Source of the DNA: Sphingobacterium kitahiroshimense
Lineage (GTDB): Bacteria > Bacteroidota > Bacteroidia > Sphingobacteriales > Sphingobacteriaceae
Assembly (NCBI RefSeq): GCF_025961315.1
Contig: NZ_JAOQNK010000001.1
Coordinates: 5,642,001 to 5,706,000 of the forward strand
Direction: 5' to 3'
Length of the DNA stretch: 64,000 nucleotides
The translations under genes and the position numbers were made by a program. The notes below the pieces were generated by a model. That model did not search any database. It was not told the origin of the DNA and was given only the letters and a program-made list of their open reading frames with translations. Within the stretch, counting starts at the first letter, position 1; each line of letters begins with the position of its first letter. Of this stretch, positions 9,101 through 16,945 are shown in pieces.

Positions 9101-9842
9101 TTTCTGCTTTTACAGAAAGTACAGAGTCAAATTCTTTTTCTTCGTAAAAATCTGGCTTATCCGCAGATTGTGGTGCAAATTGGGTGATCCGTGGGCCTTT
9201 AACAAAAGCTACGTTATCTTTATATGCCGAAACGATTTCGTTGGGATTTGTTTCAGATGTTTTCTTAATCAATTTGAAAAGCGATGTCGGCTGTTCTTCG
9301 CCATCGATAATAAAAGTACCGTTGAATATTTTATGGCGACAGTGTTCTGAATTTGCTTGAGAGAAGGCAAATACTTCTGAGTCGGTTAACTTACGATCTA
9401 ATTTTGTTGCTAAGTCCGAAAGATATTGAACTTCCTCAGGATTTAAAGAAAGACCTTCTTGTTTGTTATAAGCATCAATATCCTCAATTTCTAAAATAGA
9501 TTCAGGAGCAATATTGATGGTATACATTTCTTGTGTCAATGACTCATATTTTTGAGAAATCATTGGGTCGAAATCGATAAAATCAGCTTGTGCCTTATGG
9601 AATTCTTCAATTCGAATAATCCCTTGAATACCCATGTTTTGGGTTATCTCTACGGCATTGGTACTCCATGGAGTAATCATAGCTGCACGAGGACCAACAT
9701 AATAATCGTTTAAGGTTGCTTTTTCGATTTTGGTAGCGTTTCCAAATAGCCAGTTTAGTTTAGAGATATCATCGGTTGATAAATCTTGTAGGGTTTGCAC
9801 ACCGTAAACGATGTCGCTTGGGTTCACAAAGAAATGAATCAT
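6168..9842 (-). CDS. purL: Phosphoribosylformylglycinamidine synthase (single-chain PurL)
   Basis: This 1224-residue single-chain enzyme converts FGAR, glutamine and ATP into FGAM in purine synthesis. The N-terminal PurS-like domain spans about 1-140. The FGAM synthase core includes SEHCRHKIF near residue 165 and the glycine-rich AATGSGGEIRD. The C-terminal class I glutaminase domain (about 965-1224) begins KAAIIREKGSNSEREMANAM. It has the nucleophile Cys1074 in GICNGCQLF and the His/Glu pair in TMPHIERS (about 1184 and 1186). The length is slightly below the roughly 1295 residues of E. coli PurL but all domains are present. It is transcribed alone, with a -7 box 39 bases upstream (9881-9888) and a terminator shared with the convergent DoxX-like gene. 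Confidence 0.98.
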   Translation of the reverse strand: MIHFFVNPSDIVYGVQTLQDLSTDDISKLNWLFGNATKIEKATLNDYYVGPRAAMITPWSTNAVEITQNMGIQGIIRIEEFHKAQADFIDFDPMISQKYESLTQEMYTINIAPESILEIEDIDAYNKQEGLSLNPEEVQYLSDLATKLDRKLTDSEVFAFSQANSEHCRHKIFNGTFIIDGEEQPTSLFKLIKKTSETNPNEIVSAYKDNVAFVKGPRITQFAPQSADKPDFYEEKEFDSVLSVKAETHNFPTTVEPFSGAATGSGGEIRDRLAGGQGSLPLAGTAIYMTSYSRLEENRPWEQAMEERPWLYQTPMDILIKASNGASDFGNKFGQPLITGSVLTFEHEEDARKLGFDKVIMQAGGIGYGKLNQAKKHTPKIGDKIVILGGENYRIGMGGAAVSSADTGAFGSGIELNAIQRSNPEMQKRAANAVRGMVESDHNPIVSIHDHGAGGHLNCLSELVEETGGLIDLDALPVGDPTLSAKEIIGNESQERMGLVIGEKDIDTLKRVADRERSPMYTVGDVTGDHRFTFESKTTGEKPMDYALEDFFGSSPKTIMKDTTVVRNYADVNYSTENIPTYLRQVLQLEAVASKDWLTNKVDRCVGGRVAKQQCVGPLQLPLNNVGVMALDYKGKEGVATTVGHSPVAAIIDPAAASRTAIAESLSNLVFAPIKNGLAGVSLSANWMWACNNEGEDARLYKAVKACSDFALELGINIPTGKDSLSMKQKYPNGDNVIAPGTLIVSAAGNCTDITKVIEPVLNKNAGSIYYINLSKDSFKLGGSSFAQILNKIGKEVPTIQDGTYFKTAFNTIQDLIKAGQIEAGHDIGSGGLITTLLELTFADVNLAANYDLSSLGEADTVKALFNENIAVVLQAKDDATFESAFATAGIDAVKIGEAISGAEVSFKNNADTFTFNVVETRDTWYKTSFLLDSKQSKNGTAQARYDNYKNQPLNFVFPNHFTGLKPAIDESKPRPKAAIIREKGSNSEREMANAMFLAGFDVKDVHMTDLISGRETLEDIQFIGAVGGFSNSDVLGSAKGWAGAFLYNEKAKTALENFFKRPDTMSVGICNGCQLFMELELINPEHGVHGKLLHNTSQKHESNFLSVTVQENNSIMLSTLAGTTLGVWISHGEGKFNLPEEESQYNIVAKYAYDQYPANPNDSDYNTAMLCDKTGRHLVTMPHIERSTFQWNWANYPKDRQDEVTPWLEAFVNARTWIEKNKK

Positions 9843-9880
9843 TATAACTGTAAGTTTTGAACGTTCTTCAAATTAAAATA

Positions 9881-9888
9881 CAAATTTA
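9881..9888 (-). promoter_or_regulatory. -7 box of purL
   Basis: The minus strand reads TAAATTTG, an exact TAnnTTTG match, 39 bases upstream of the purL ATG. The -33 region is not well matched. Confidence 0.5.
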
Positions 9889-10200
9889 CGTTAATCCTTT
9901 GACTTATTAGGAATGAAAAGTGCTAAATAATCGTAAAAATATTTTTTACTCTTAAGCGGTTCATCTTTTGCTTGATCTCAACTTCTTTTTAATTTTTGAA
10001 GTACTTACGATTTTAAGTTTTATATGCTGTAAATGAGCTATCCATACGTTCTCTTTTTTTATTACTTAAATATAGAAACTGAGCCAGTCTATAAAACTAA
10101 ATTGGTTATTTACATACAAATTTTAATATTATAGGTAGTAATAAACTCTCAAGGGTATAGGATAAAACGATAAATTTGCATGGATAAGACTGTAATTATA
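9889..10200. other. Intergenic stretch between divergent purL and pheT
   Basis: Both flanking genes are transcribed outward. The stretch is AT-rich. I see no gene, no purine riboswitch-like structure and no strong hairpin. A second TAnnTTTG match (TAAATTTG, 10171-10178) points toward pheT but is followed 2 bases later by an in-frame-closed 23-codon ORF that is probably chance. Confidence 0.5.
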
Positions 10201-10231
10201 TTGCGAATCAGAGCAAATTTATCTAAGTTTG
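10201..10231 (+). promoter_or_regulatory. pheT promoter (TTG-N20-TAAGTTTG)
   Basis: TTG at 10201-10203 is followed after 20 bases by TAAGTTTG at 10224-10231, matching both Bacteroidota promoter elements. It lies 22 bases before the pheT ATG. Confidence 0.65.
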
Positions 10232-10252
10232 TGCGTAAAATAAGATTCTAAA

Positions 10253-12649
10253 ATGAATATTTCATATAAGTGGCTTAAAGATCATATCGATATTGATAAA
10301 AAACCAGAAGAGCTTTCTTTGATTCTAACTAACGTAGGATTAGAGGTTGAGGTTTTAGATGTGGTCCAAAGTATACCAGGAGGTTTAGAAGGGTTGGTCA
10401 TAGGGGAAGTAAAATCATGCGAACAACATCCGAATGCAGATAAATTGAAAGTTACAACGGTTGATGTTGGTCAGCCCGAGTTGTTAAATATTGTCTGTGG
10501 AGCTCCAAATGTAGCAGTCGGTCAGAAAGTTATTGTTGCGACAGTTGGTTCAACAGTTCATCCAACTAGCGGTGAGCCTTTTAAGATCAATAAATCAAAA
10601 ATCCGTGGTGAAGTTTCTGAAGGAATGCTCTGCGGGGAGGATGAAGTTGGTTTAGGCAATTCGCATGCAGGTATTGTAGAACTTCCTTCAGATGCTGAGG
10701 TTGGTACACTTGTCAAAGATTTTTATCAGATCGAAGATGACTACCGATATGAAATTGGTTTGACTCCGAATCGTGCAGATGCAGCTTCACATTTAGGTGT
10801 CGCTCGTGATATTGCCGCATATTTTAGATCTGAAATGAAGCAAATTGATCTTTCTAAATTTAAAGAAGGGTCTGGTGTCAATACAGAAGTAATTGTAGAA
10901 AATCATTCCGGCAGTCCAAGATATTCAGGAATTAATATTTCAGGTGTTAAAGTAACTGAATCCCCTGATTGGTTAAAGGAGCGTTTAAACGTTATCGGTA
11001 TTCGTCCCATTAATAACATCGTTGATGTTACTAATTTTATATTACATGACTTGGGTCAGCCACTTCATGCTTTTGATCAAGATAAGATTGCAGGTAATAA
11101 AATTACTGTTAGACAAGCGAAACAAGATGAGATTTTTGTCACTTTAGATGGTGTTGAGCGTAAGCTTTCTGCTGAAGATCTTGTTATTGCCGATGCTGAG
11201 AAGCCAATGTGCATCGCTGGTGTTTTTGGTGGTGCTAATTCAGGCGTTTCAGAATCGACTACAAACATATTTTTAGAGTCAGCATATTTTAATGCAGTTT
11301 CAGTACGTAAAACAGCAAAGCGTCATCATCTGAAAACAGATTCTTCTTTCCGATATGAAAGAGGAACTGATCCAAATATTACCGTTAATGCATTAAAAAA
11401 GGCGGCTATTCTGATTCAAGAGATCGCTGGTGGTGAGATCACTTCTAATATTACCGATATTTATCCTGCTGTTATAAATCCATTTGCTTTTAATGTCAAT
11501 TACCATAATGTCCGTAAATTAATCGGTCAGGATATACCTAATGAGGAAATAAAATCAATTATAGTTGCCTTAGGTATCGGTATTGAAAAAGAATCGGCAG
11601 ATAGTATTGATGTATTAGTTCCTGCTTATCGTGTTGATGTTACGCGTGAGGTGGATGTGATAGAAGAGGTTTTGCGTATCTACGGTTACAATAACGTAGC
11701 ATTGAAACCACAGATAAAGTCATCTTTAAATACTTCGGAAAAACCTGATAAAGAGGTTGTTTTAAATCAACTGGCAGATTTGCTTATTGCAAATGGTTTT
11801 AGAGAAATTCTTTCGAATTCATTAACGAAGTTGGATTATGTAAATGATGAAGCGACCGCCGTTCGTTTGTGTAATCCATTAAGTTCTGATTTGGATACCA
11901 TGCGACAAAATATGTTGTTTTCAGCTTTAACAGCAGTTTCTTATAATCAAAAGAGAAGAAATTCTGATTTGAAGGTTTTTGAAATTGGAAAAACATATTC
12001 GATCGATGGTGAGGGATATAAAGAGAAACAGCACTTGGCTATTGCTATTAGTGGAAAGTTGGAAGTTGAGCAATGGAACAATAGTAAGCAATCGGTAAAT
12101 TTTTACAATCTGAAAGCGGTTGTCGATCTTATTTTGAAAAGATTGAAAATTGAAGGACTTCAGTTGGAAGATGCACCTACCGATCATTTCGCTTACGGAT
12201 TAAGTTATATGAAGGGTACAAAACCTTTAGTAACTTTCGGAGCGGTATCTGATGTTGCTTTATCCAAAGCTGACGTCGATGGGCAAGTGTTTTTTGCTGA
12301 TTTTGACTGGGATCAAATACTGAAGATCATCCGTAAAAATGTTATTAAGTTTAAAGAGGTATCTAAGTTTCCTGCTGTAAAACGTGATTTATCGTTGTTG
12401 ATCGATGAAGCAGTTACGTTCAAACAATTGGAAACAATCGCGCATAAAACCGAACGTAAACTCTTAAAAGAGGTTAAAGTATTTGATGTTTATAAGGGAG
12501 ACAAGATTCCTGTAGGCAAAAAATCATATGCTTTGAGTTTTATTATCGAGGATGAGGAAAAAACTTTAATGGACAAACAAATTGACGCAATAGTTCAAAA
12601 ATTAATTCTTAACTTTGAGAAAGAAGTAAACGCAGAAGTGCGTGGTTAA
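10253..12649 (+). CDS. pheT: Phenylalanine-tRNA ligase beta subunit
   Basis: This 798-residue beta subunit of the alpha2-beta2 enzyme charges tRNA-Phe in the cytoplasm. The N-terminus MNISYKWLKDHIDID is typical. A tRNA-binding OB domain (EMAP-like, about 40-150) contains VVGQ/EHPNADKLKV-type sequence. The B3/B4 editing domain (about 215-395) contains GIRPINNIVDVTNFI. The B5 domain (about 400-475), the catalytic-like core and the C-terminal ferredoxin-fold anticodon-binding domain (FPAVKRDLSLLIDEAVTFKQ, about 705-798) follow. The length is normal. The alpha subunit gene pheS is not in the window. Downstream genes run on the same strand: a coiled-coil protein and zapA follow after 36 and 55 bases. 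Confidence 0.97.
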   Translation: MNISYKWLKDHIDIDKKPEELSLILTNVGLEVEVLDVVQSIPGGLEGLVIGEVKSCEQHPNADKLKVTTVDVGQPELLNIVCGAPNVAVGQKVIVATVGSTVHPTSGEPFKINKSKIRGEVSEGMLCGEDEVGLGNSHAGIVELPSDAEVGTLVKDFYQIEDDYRYEIGLTPNRADAASHLGVARDIAAYFRSEMKQIDLSKFKEGSGVNTEVIVENHSGSPRYSGINISGVKVTESPDWLKERLNVIGIRPINNIVDVTNFILHDLGQPLHAFDQDKIAGNKITVRQAKQDEIFVTLDGVERKLSAEDLVIADAEKPMCIAGVFGGANSGVSESTTNIFLESAYFNAVSVRKTAKRHHLKTDSSFRYERGTDPNITVNALKKAAILIQEIAGGEITSNITDIYPAVINPFAFNVNYHNVRKLIGQDIPNEEIKSIIVALGIGIEKESADSIDVLVPAYRVDVTREVDVIEEVLRIYGYNNVALKPQIKSSLNTSEKPDKEVVLNQLADLLIANGFREILSNSLTKLDYVNDEATAVRLCNPLSSDLDTMRQNMLFSALTAVSYNQKRRNSDLKVFEIGKTYSIDGEGYKEKQHLAIAISGKLEVEQWNNSKQSVNFYNLKAVVDLILKRLKIEGLQLEDAPTDHFAYGLSYMKGTKPLVTFGAVSDVALSKADVDGQVFFADFDWDQILKIIRKNVIKFKEVSKFPAVKRDLSLLIDEAVTFKQLETIAHKTERKLLKEVKVFDVYKGDKIPVGKKSYALSFIIEDEEKTLMDKQIDAIVQKLILNFEKEVNAEVRG

Positions 12650-12685
12650 TTTGAATAATAACATTTAATTGTATAAATTTAGTAT

Positions 12686-12994
12686 ATGGCAGCATTATCT
12701 TCACAAATGAATATTATCGTTGAGAAAACGAAAAACTTGATTCAAATGTGCGAAGTCTTGCAAGAAGAAAATGATTTACTTAAATTAGAGGTTCAATCGC
12801 TTCAAGTCGCTTTCAATACGAGTAGCGATAAGAATAAGCAAATGGAGGAGCAAATGAAAGCAATGGCAGTTGCTCGTTCTCTTGATAGTTCTGAAGCCGA
12901 TAAGGATGCAATTAATGAGAAAATACTTGACACAAAGCAAAAAATTAACGATTTTGTGCGAGAAATAGACAAATGTATTAGTTTGTTGAAGTAA
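12686..12994 (+). CDS. Small coiled-coil protein between pheT and zapA
   Basis: This 102-residue protein is almost entirely helical. Heptad-like sequence such as MCEVLQEENDLLKLEVQSLQ (about 22-42) predicts a coiled coil, and a second helix near the C-terminus contains KQKINDFVREIDKCISLL. There is no signal peptide or enzyme motif. It lies 36 bases after pheT and 55 before zapA on the same strand, an arrangement I know from other Bacteroidota. By position and shape it could be a ZapB-like division accessory protein that works with ZapA, but that is inference; no family name can be assigned from sequence alone. Confidence 0.8.
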   Translation: MAALSSQMNIIVEKTKNLIQMCEVLQEENDLLKLEVQSLQVAFNTSSDKNKQMEEQMKAMAVARSLDSSEADKDAINEKILDTKQKINDFVREIDKCISLLK

Positions 12995-13049
12995 GTGAAG
13001 AGTGTAGTACAAGGATAACTTACTAATACAACGTAAAGCTCAAATAACA

Positions 13050-13340
13050 ATGGGAGAGATTTCCATCAAAATAAATATCGCTGATCGTGTGTATCCGCTA
13101 CGTGTTGATACAGCAGAGGAGGAGATAATCCGCCATGCAGCGAAATTGATTAATGAAAAAGTAAAAGAGTTACAAGATAGCTATACTGTTCGTGATAAAC
13201 AGGATTTATTGTCAATGTGCGTCCTTCAGTACGCAACAGGAATGTTGAAAGCTGAGCGACAAGTTCAAACACAAGATCAAGGTTTAGAGCAATCAGTTCA
13301 TGAACTGGATCAGCTATTATCTAATTTCTTTACAAAATAA
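13050..13340 (+). CDS. zapA: Cell division protein ZapA
   Basis: This 96-residue protein matches ZapA. The N-terminal beta-rich part contains ISIKINIADRVYPLRVDTAE and EEIIRHAAKLINEKVKEL (about 3-42). A C-terminal helix (about 55-96) forms the tetrameric coiled coil. ZapA binds FtsZ and bundles protofilaments at the division ring. The gene follows the coiled-coil gene and is followed by a 6S-like RNA and rny, a conserved Bacteroidota layout. The ATG at 13050 is preceded by an A-rich leader without a Shine-Dalgarno sequence, normal for this phylum. Confidence 0.92.
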   Translation: MGEISIKINIADRVYPLRVDTAEEEIIRHAAKLINEKVKELQDSYTVRDKQDLLSMCVLQYATGMLKAERQVQTQDQGLEQSVHELDQLLSNFFTK

Positions 13341-13372
13341 TCGTTCTTTATAGCGCTTTACTAAACGAATTT

Positions 13373-13543
13373 GCCGCAGTTGAATTCGGGTTGTCACTAT
13401 TTTAAACTTAACGCTTCAATATTACAGGCGAAAAAGATGTAGGTCATTTTGCGTAAGCCATCTGGACCATGATCATAGCCTAATCATATGATATAGAAGT
13501 TTAATAATATTAGATACCCGTTATTTAATTGCGGTTTTTTTTT
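13373..13543 (+). ncRNA. ssrS: 6S-like regulatory RNA (SsrS)
   Basis: The 246-base gap between zapA and rny folds into the 6S shape. A long closing stem pairs CCGCAGTTGAA (13374-13384) with TTTAATTGCGG (13524-13534), G-U pairs included. It is extended by CGGGT (13387-13391) with ACCCG (13516-13520). An open bubble follows (about 10 and 11 bases). A second perfect stem pairs TTAAACTT (13402-13409) with AAGTTTAA (13497-13504), and apical hairpins cap it. A T9 run at 13535-13543 ends it. 6S RNA mimics an open promoter and sequesters RNA polymerase holoenzyme. Its place between zapA and rny is known for this phylum. The 5' end is approximate; no clear promoter box was found. Confidence 0.83.
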
Positions 13544-13586
13544 GAAATTATAAATAAATAAAATACATATAAACAATTAATATTAC

Positions 13587-15140
13587 ATGGACATCGCAAT
13601 TTATATCATACTTTCTCTGATTGTTGGTATTGCAATTGGCCGTTATCTTTTAGCTCTTTTGTTTAGTAAACAAACAGCAGAAGCTCAAGAAAAGGTGAAA
13701 AGCATTATAAAAGAGGCAGATCAAGAAGCAGAACATCTGAAAAAGAAAAAGCTTTTAGAAGCTAAAGAGAAGTTTCTACAGCTAAAATCAGAGCATGAAA
13801 AAGAGGTCAGTCAGCGAAATAATACAATCAGTCAAAAGGAAAATACCTTACGCCAGAAGGAACAATCTGTCAATCAGAAGCTTGAGAATTTAAACCGCGA
13901 AAAACAAGAATTAGATGGAACCCGTAAACAGCTTGAAAAGCTTGTTGAAGTAAATGAAAGTAAGTCTGAGGAAGTTGAGCAGTTAAAGCTACAGCAAATT
14001 AAACAACTGGAAGGTATTGCTGGAGTTACAGCGGAAGAAGCTAAAAATCAACTGGTCGACTCTTTGCGTGAAGAGGCACGTTCACAAGCAATTAGCCAAA
14101 TTAAAGATATCGTTGATGAAGCTAAATTGACAGCAACAAAAGAAGCTAAAAAAGTGGTCATCCAGACCATTCAACGTACGGCTACAGAATCTGCTATTGA
14201 GAACACGGTTTCTATTTTCAATATTGAGAATGATGAAATCAAGGGCCGTATTATTGGACGTGAGGGACGTAATATTCGTGCATTAGAAGCTGCTACTGGT
14301 GTTGAGATCATTGTTGATGATACCCCTGAAGCAATTATTTTATCGGGATTCGATCCTGTTCGTCGTGAAATCGCTCGTTTGGCTTTGCACCGTCTTGTGA
14401 CAGATGGACGTATCCACCCTGCGCGTATTGAGGAGGTAGTTGCAAAGACACGTACACAGATAGAAGACGAAATTGTTGAAATAGGTGAACGTACAGCTAT
14501 TGATCTTGGTATTCACGGTTTACACCCGGAATTGATCCGTATGGTCGGTCGTATGCGTTACCGTTCTTCTTATGGACAGAACTTGTTACAGCACTCCCGT
14601 GAGGTTGCAAATTTTGCAGCTACAATGGCAGCAGAGTTGGGGTTAAACGTTAAGCATGCAAAACGTGCTGGTCTTTTACATGATATTGGTAAAGTGCCTG
14701 ATGATAATCCAGAATTGCCACATGCTATTTTGGGAATGCAACTGGCTGAAAAGTATAAAGAACATCCTGATGTTTGTAATGCTATCGGTGCTCACCATGA
14801 TGAAGTTGAAATGACAGCAATGATTTCACCAATTGTGCAAGCTTGTGATGCTATTTCAGGAGCTCGTCCTGGGGCTCGCCGTGAAGTCGTGGAGAGTTAT
14901 ATCAAACGACTAAAGGAGTTAGAAGATCTAGCATTATCTTATCCAGGCGTTGAAAAAACTTTCGCTATACAAGCCGGTCGTGAATTACGTGTTATTGTTG
15001 AAAGTGAAAAGATATCTGATGCACAGGCTGAGATTCTAGCCGCTGATATTTCAAACCGAATTCAGACTGAGATGACTTATCCAGGTCAAATTAAAGTAAC
15101 TGTTATTCGTGAAATCCGTTCTGTCGCCTACGCGAAATAA
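13587..15140 (+). CDS. rny: Ribonuclease Y
   Basis: This 517-residue membrane-anchored endoribonuclease starts mRNA decay. It has one N-terminal membrane helix (about 4-26), then a long Glu/Lys/Gln-rich coiled coil (about 30-200). A KH RNA-binding domain (about 210-270) contains GRIIGREGRNIRALE. The HD metal-dependent phosphohydrolase domain holds the His-Asp pair in LLHDIGK (His365, Asp366), followed by the family C-terminus. The length is typical. It follows the 6S-like RNA by 43 bases and ends 30 bases before a strong terminator. Confidence 0.97.
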   Translation: MDIAIYIILSLIVGIAIGRYLLALLFSKQTAEAQEKVKSIIKEADQEAEHLKKKKLLEAKEKFLQLKSEHEKEVSQRNNTISQKENTLRQKEQSVNQKLENLNREKQELDGTRKQLEKLVEVNESKSEEVEQLKLQQIKQLEGIAGVTAEEAKNQLVDSLREEARSQAISQIKDIVDEAKLTATKEAKKVVIQTIQRTATESAIENTVSIFNIENDEIKGRIIGREGRNIRALEAATGVEIIVDDTPEAIILSGFDPVRREIARLALHRLVTDGRIHPARIEEVVAKTRTQIEDEIVEIGERTAIDLGIHGLHPELIRMVGRMRYRSSYGQNLLQHSREVANFAATMAAELGLNVKHAKRAGLLHDIGKVPDDNPELPHAILGMQLAEKYKEHPDVCNAIGAHHDEVEMTAMISPIVQACDAISGARPGARREVVESYIKRLKELEDLALSYPGVEKTFAIQAGRELRVIVESEKISDAQAEILAADISNRIQTEMTYPGQIKVTVIREIRSVAYAK

Positions 15141-15170
15141 AACGAGATTTTAAAAATATAGCTTAAAACT

Positions 15171-15209
15171 AAGGCTGTCTCATTTATTTGAGACAGCCTT
15201 AATTTTTTT
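15171..15209 (+). terminator. rny terminator
   Basis: AAGGCTGTCTCA (15171-15182) pairs with TGAGACAGCCTT, giving a 12-bp stem with a short loop and then a T7 run. Confidence 0.9.
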
Positions 15210-16317
15210 AATGATTTGCGCTATTAAGAGGATGTTTTTACTGTTATATATTCAAAGTAGCTCATTATTCTACGTAACATGGAAAGGAGGAGCATGTGAT
15301 TGATCTTATCGCGGTATAGTTTGCGCACAAATTCTTCTGTTTATTTTATTTCACCATACTGCAAAGCAAAGTTGTTACATGGATTTTTCGTTTCGCTTGA
15401 CTGAAAAATAAGCTCCCAAAGATGATTATGAATAGATTTGAGTAAAAATAACACTTTCCGTAGGTGCAGAGAGTTTCTGCGAGGAGTACTTTGGGTTTTA
15501 ACAGGGGGCTAAATAGTATTGCAACGTTACTTGTTTGTAAATCATTTATTCTTAATAGTTAAATAGTATTATCTTAAAAGCATGTTACGTAGCGATACTT
15601 AAAGGCCATCCAGAATTTTCAATAAGCCGTGTCGCAATATGAACTACCCAGAGTACCGAAATGTATCGCCATAATGCACTATACTATGGCTATGGAGATA
15701 AACCAATCGGCCATAGCGCGTTGCTTTATTGCCTTTGCGCATCATGATTGACTAAAGGTGCATAGACAGTCCGCCATATTGCGACATACGTAGGCGGGAG
15801 GGAGAAATCAATAAGCCATAGCGCATTGCTTTATTGCCTTTGCGCATCATGATTGACTAAAGGCGCATAGTCAGTCCGCCATATTGCGATATATGTAGGC
15901 GGGAGGGAGAAAGTAATAAGCCATTGTGCTTTGTTTTACTGCGTTTGCGCAAAATGATTTCTACATTTATCGTGTCGAAAGGTCCAAGGTTCCATTGTCT
16001 TTTATGTATTGTAGTCACTCTAAACTTAAATAGAGAACATCCTGGCATAAAGCATATGTTAAGATATTTTTGCTTCTGAGGGTGAAAATATCATCCCTTG
16101 CTATCTAGTCTCTAATAAGAAAAGCTGTCTCTTAAGTAATTTTTGAATATTTGTACCGTAATGAAAATAAGTGTTTTAGATTTCTTTTTGATCCTATTTA
16201 GTGATTAATATTTATTATTGGCATTATATTCGGTTTTCAACAGAGCAGGTTTATTTACAGACTGGCTTTTTTTGTTTTTAATCGCTATTTCGCCTTACTT
16301 TCAACTTTTATTTTTAG
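15210..16317. other. 1.1 kb non-coding region with tandem repeat and no convincing gene
   Basis: No open frame here has family features. The centre holds a 105-bp tandem repeat (listed separately). An exact 12-base inverted copy of part of the repeat (TGTCGCAATATG, 15630-15641) lies upstream of it. On the minus strand around 15230-15420 two short frames separated by one stop could be a decayed gene, but I cannot identify it. Apparent strong Shine-Dalgarno sequences (for example AAAGGAGG near 15281) lead only to an immediate stop. Confidence 0.5.
15711..15962. repeat. 105-bp tandem repeat, about 2.4 copies
   Basis: Copies begin at 15711, 15816 and 15921, an exact 105-base period. Copies 1 and 2 differ at 7 of 105 positions; copy 3 is degenerate and fades after about 40 bases. 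Sequence just before copy 1 (15669-15710) resembles the end of a unit, so an older partial copy may precede it. Each full unit contains a CCGCC/GGCGG inverted repeat around a small inner stem. The unit differences fall mainly in loops or keep G-U pairing. No coding capacity is supported. The origin is unknown to me. Confidence 0.85.
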
Positions 16318-16325
16318 TATTTTTG
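16318..16325 (+). promoter_or_regulatory. -7 box of the DUF962-type gene, supporting the start at 16362
   Basis: TATTTTTG matches TAnnTTTG and lies 36 bases before the ATG at 16362. This makes the longer frame from a TTG at 16218 unlikely. Confidence 0.5.
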
Positions 16326-16361
16326 CAGTTCATATTGCATAGCAACTATAACGCAGATCAG

Positions 16362-16886
16362 ATGAAGAAAAAGCAACCGCCCGTTCAAGAAGTAAAAAGA
16401 CCAGTTGATCAATATTTTGAGAATTTAAATGCAAATTTTCAGAATCCTACGAATCGAATTTTTCAAATTATTTTTTTACCGTTATTCTTTTTTGGTTTAA
16501 TGGGACTGATTTGGATGATTCCATTTCCTCAATTTGATTTTTTGGTTAAATTGGGATGGCATACTTTTCTGAACTGGGGTTCATTTTTTATTGCCGTGCT
16601 TATCTATTATTATTTAAAGCTTTCTCCAACACTATCTTATGCTGTTTTACTATGTATAGGCATAATGAGTTATTTTATTGTGCAACTCGAATATATTGAG
16701 CGGGATGGTGGACCAAGTGTATTACTTGTTTCTGGAGTGATTACAGCAGTTTCTTTAGCTGCATTATGGTGGGGTAAGTCTAAAGAGAATAAAGCTATTT
16801 CATTAGGTGAATTTTGGACATTAATTTCCGTAGGTCCTATTTGGCTTTGGCATTTTGTTTTTAGAAAGGTTAAGATAAAATATTAA
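16362..16886 (+). CDS. DUF962 / Mpo1-like membrane protein
   Basis: This 174-residue protein opens with a basic, soluble N-terminus. The family signature follows: VDQYFENLNANFQNPTNRIF, a membrane segment FLPLFFFGLMGLIWMIPF, and further spans at about 65-80, 88-103, 122-137 and 155-165. The HxNP-like motif is here NPTN with Gln before it. DUF962 members include yeast Mpo1, an iron-dependent dioxygenase of fatty acid alpha-oxidation. Bacterial members are mostly uncharacterised. The frame is open back to a TTG at 16218, which would add 48 residues. I prefer the ATG at 16362 because the family motif starts soon after it and a -7 box lies inside the extension. It is transcribed alone and ends at a bidirectional terminator. 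Confidence 0.75.
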   Translation: MKKKQPPVQEVKRPVDQYFENLNANFQNPTNRIFQIIFLPLFFFGLMGLIWMIPFPQFDFLVKLGWHTFLNWGSFFIAVLIYYYLKLSPTLSYAVLLCIGIMSYFIVQLEYIERDGGPSVLLVSGVITAVSLAALWWGKSKENKAISLGEFWTLISVGPIWLWHFVFRKVKIKY

Positions 16887-16905
16887 AACTTATATAGTTA
16901 TTTGG

Positions 16906-16941
16906 AAGCCTTGTTCTTTACTAAGAACAAGGCTTTTTTAC
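16906..16941. terminator. Bidirectional terminator between the DUF962-type and DUF3078 genes
   Basis: AAGCCTTGTTCTT (16906-16918) pairs with its complement at 16923-16935 around the loop TACT, followed by T residues. It serves two converging genes. Confidence 0.88.
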
Positions 16942-16945
16942 ATCA

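Noticed and set aside
9889..10200. Purine riboswitch upstream of purL
   Set aside because: No conserved three-way junction sequence or long leader is visible; the -7 box is only 39 bases from the ATG.
10180..10251. A 23-codon ORF ending one base before the pheT ATG, with two Phe codons near its end
   Set aside because: The nearer promoter starts inside it and the upstream -7 box is only two bases before its ATG. It has no terminator hairpin and only two scattered Phe codons, so a PheT leader peptide is not supported.
15857..16048. A 63-codon minus-strand ORF in the tandem-repeat region
   Set aside because: It is simply the reverse reading of the repeat and flanks, with no family features or promoter.
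16218..16361. N-terminal extension of the DUF962-type protein from a TTG codon
   Set aside because: The family signature starts after the ATG at 16362 and a consensus -7 box lies inside the extension.
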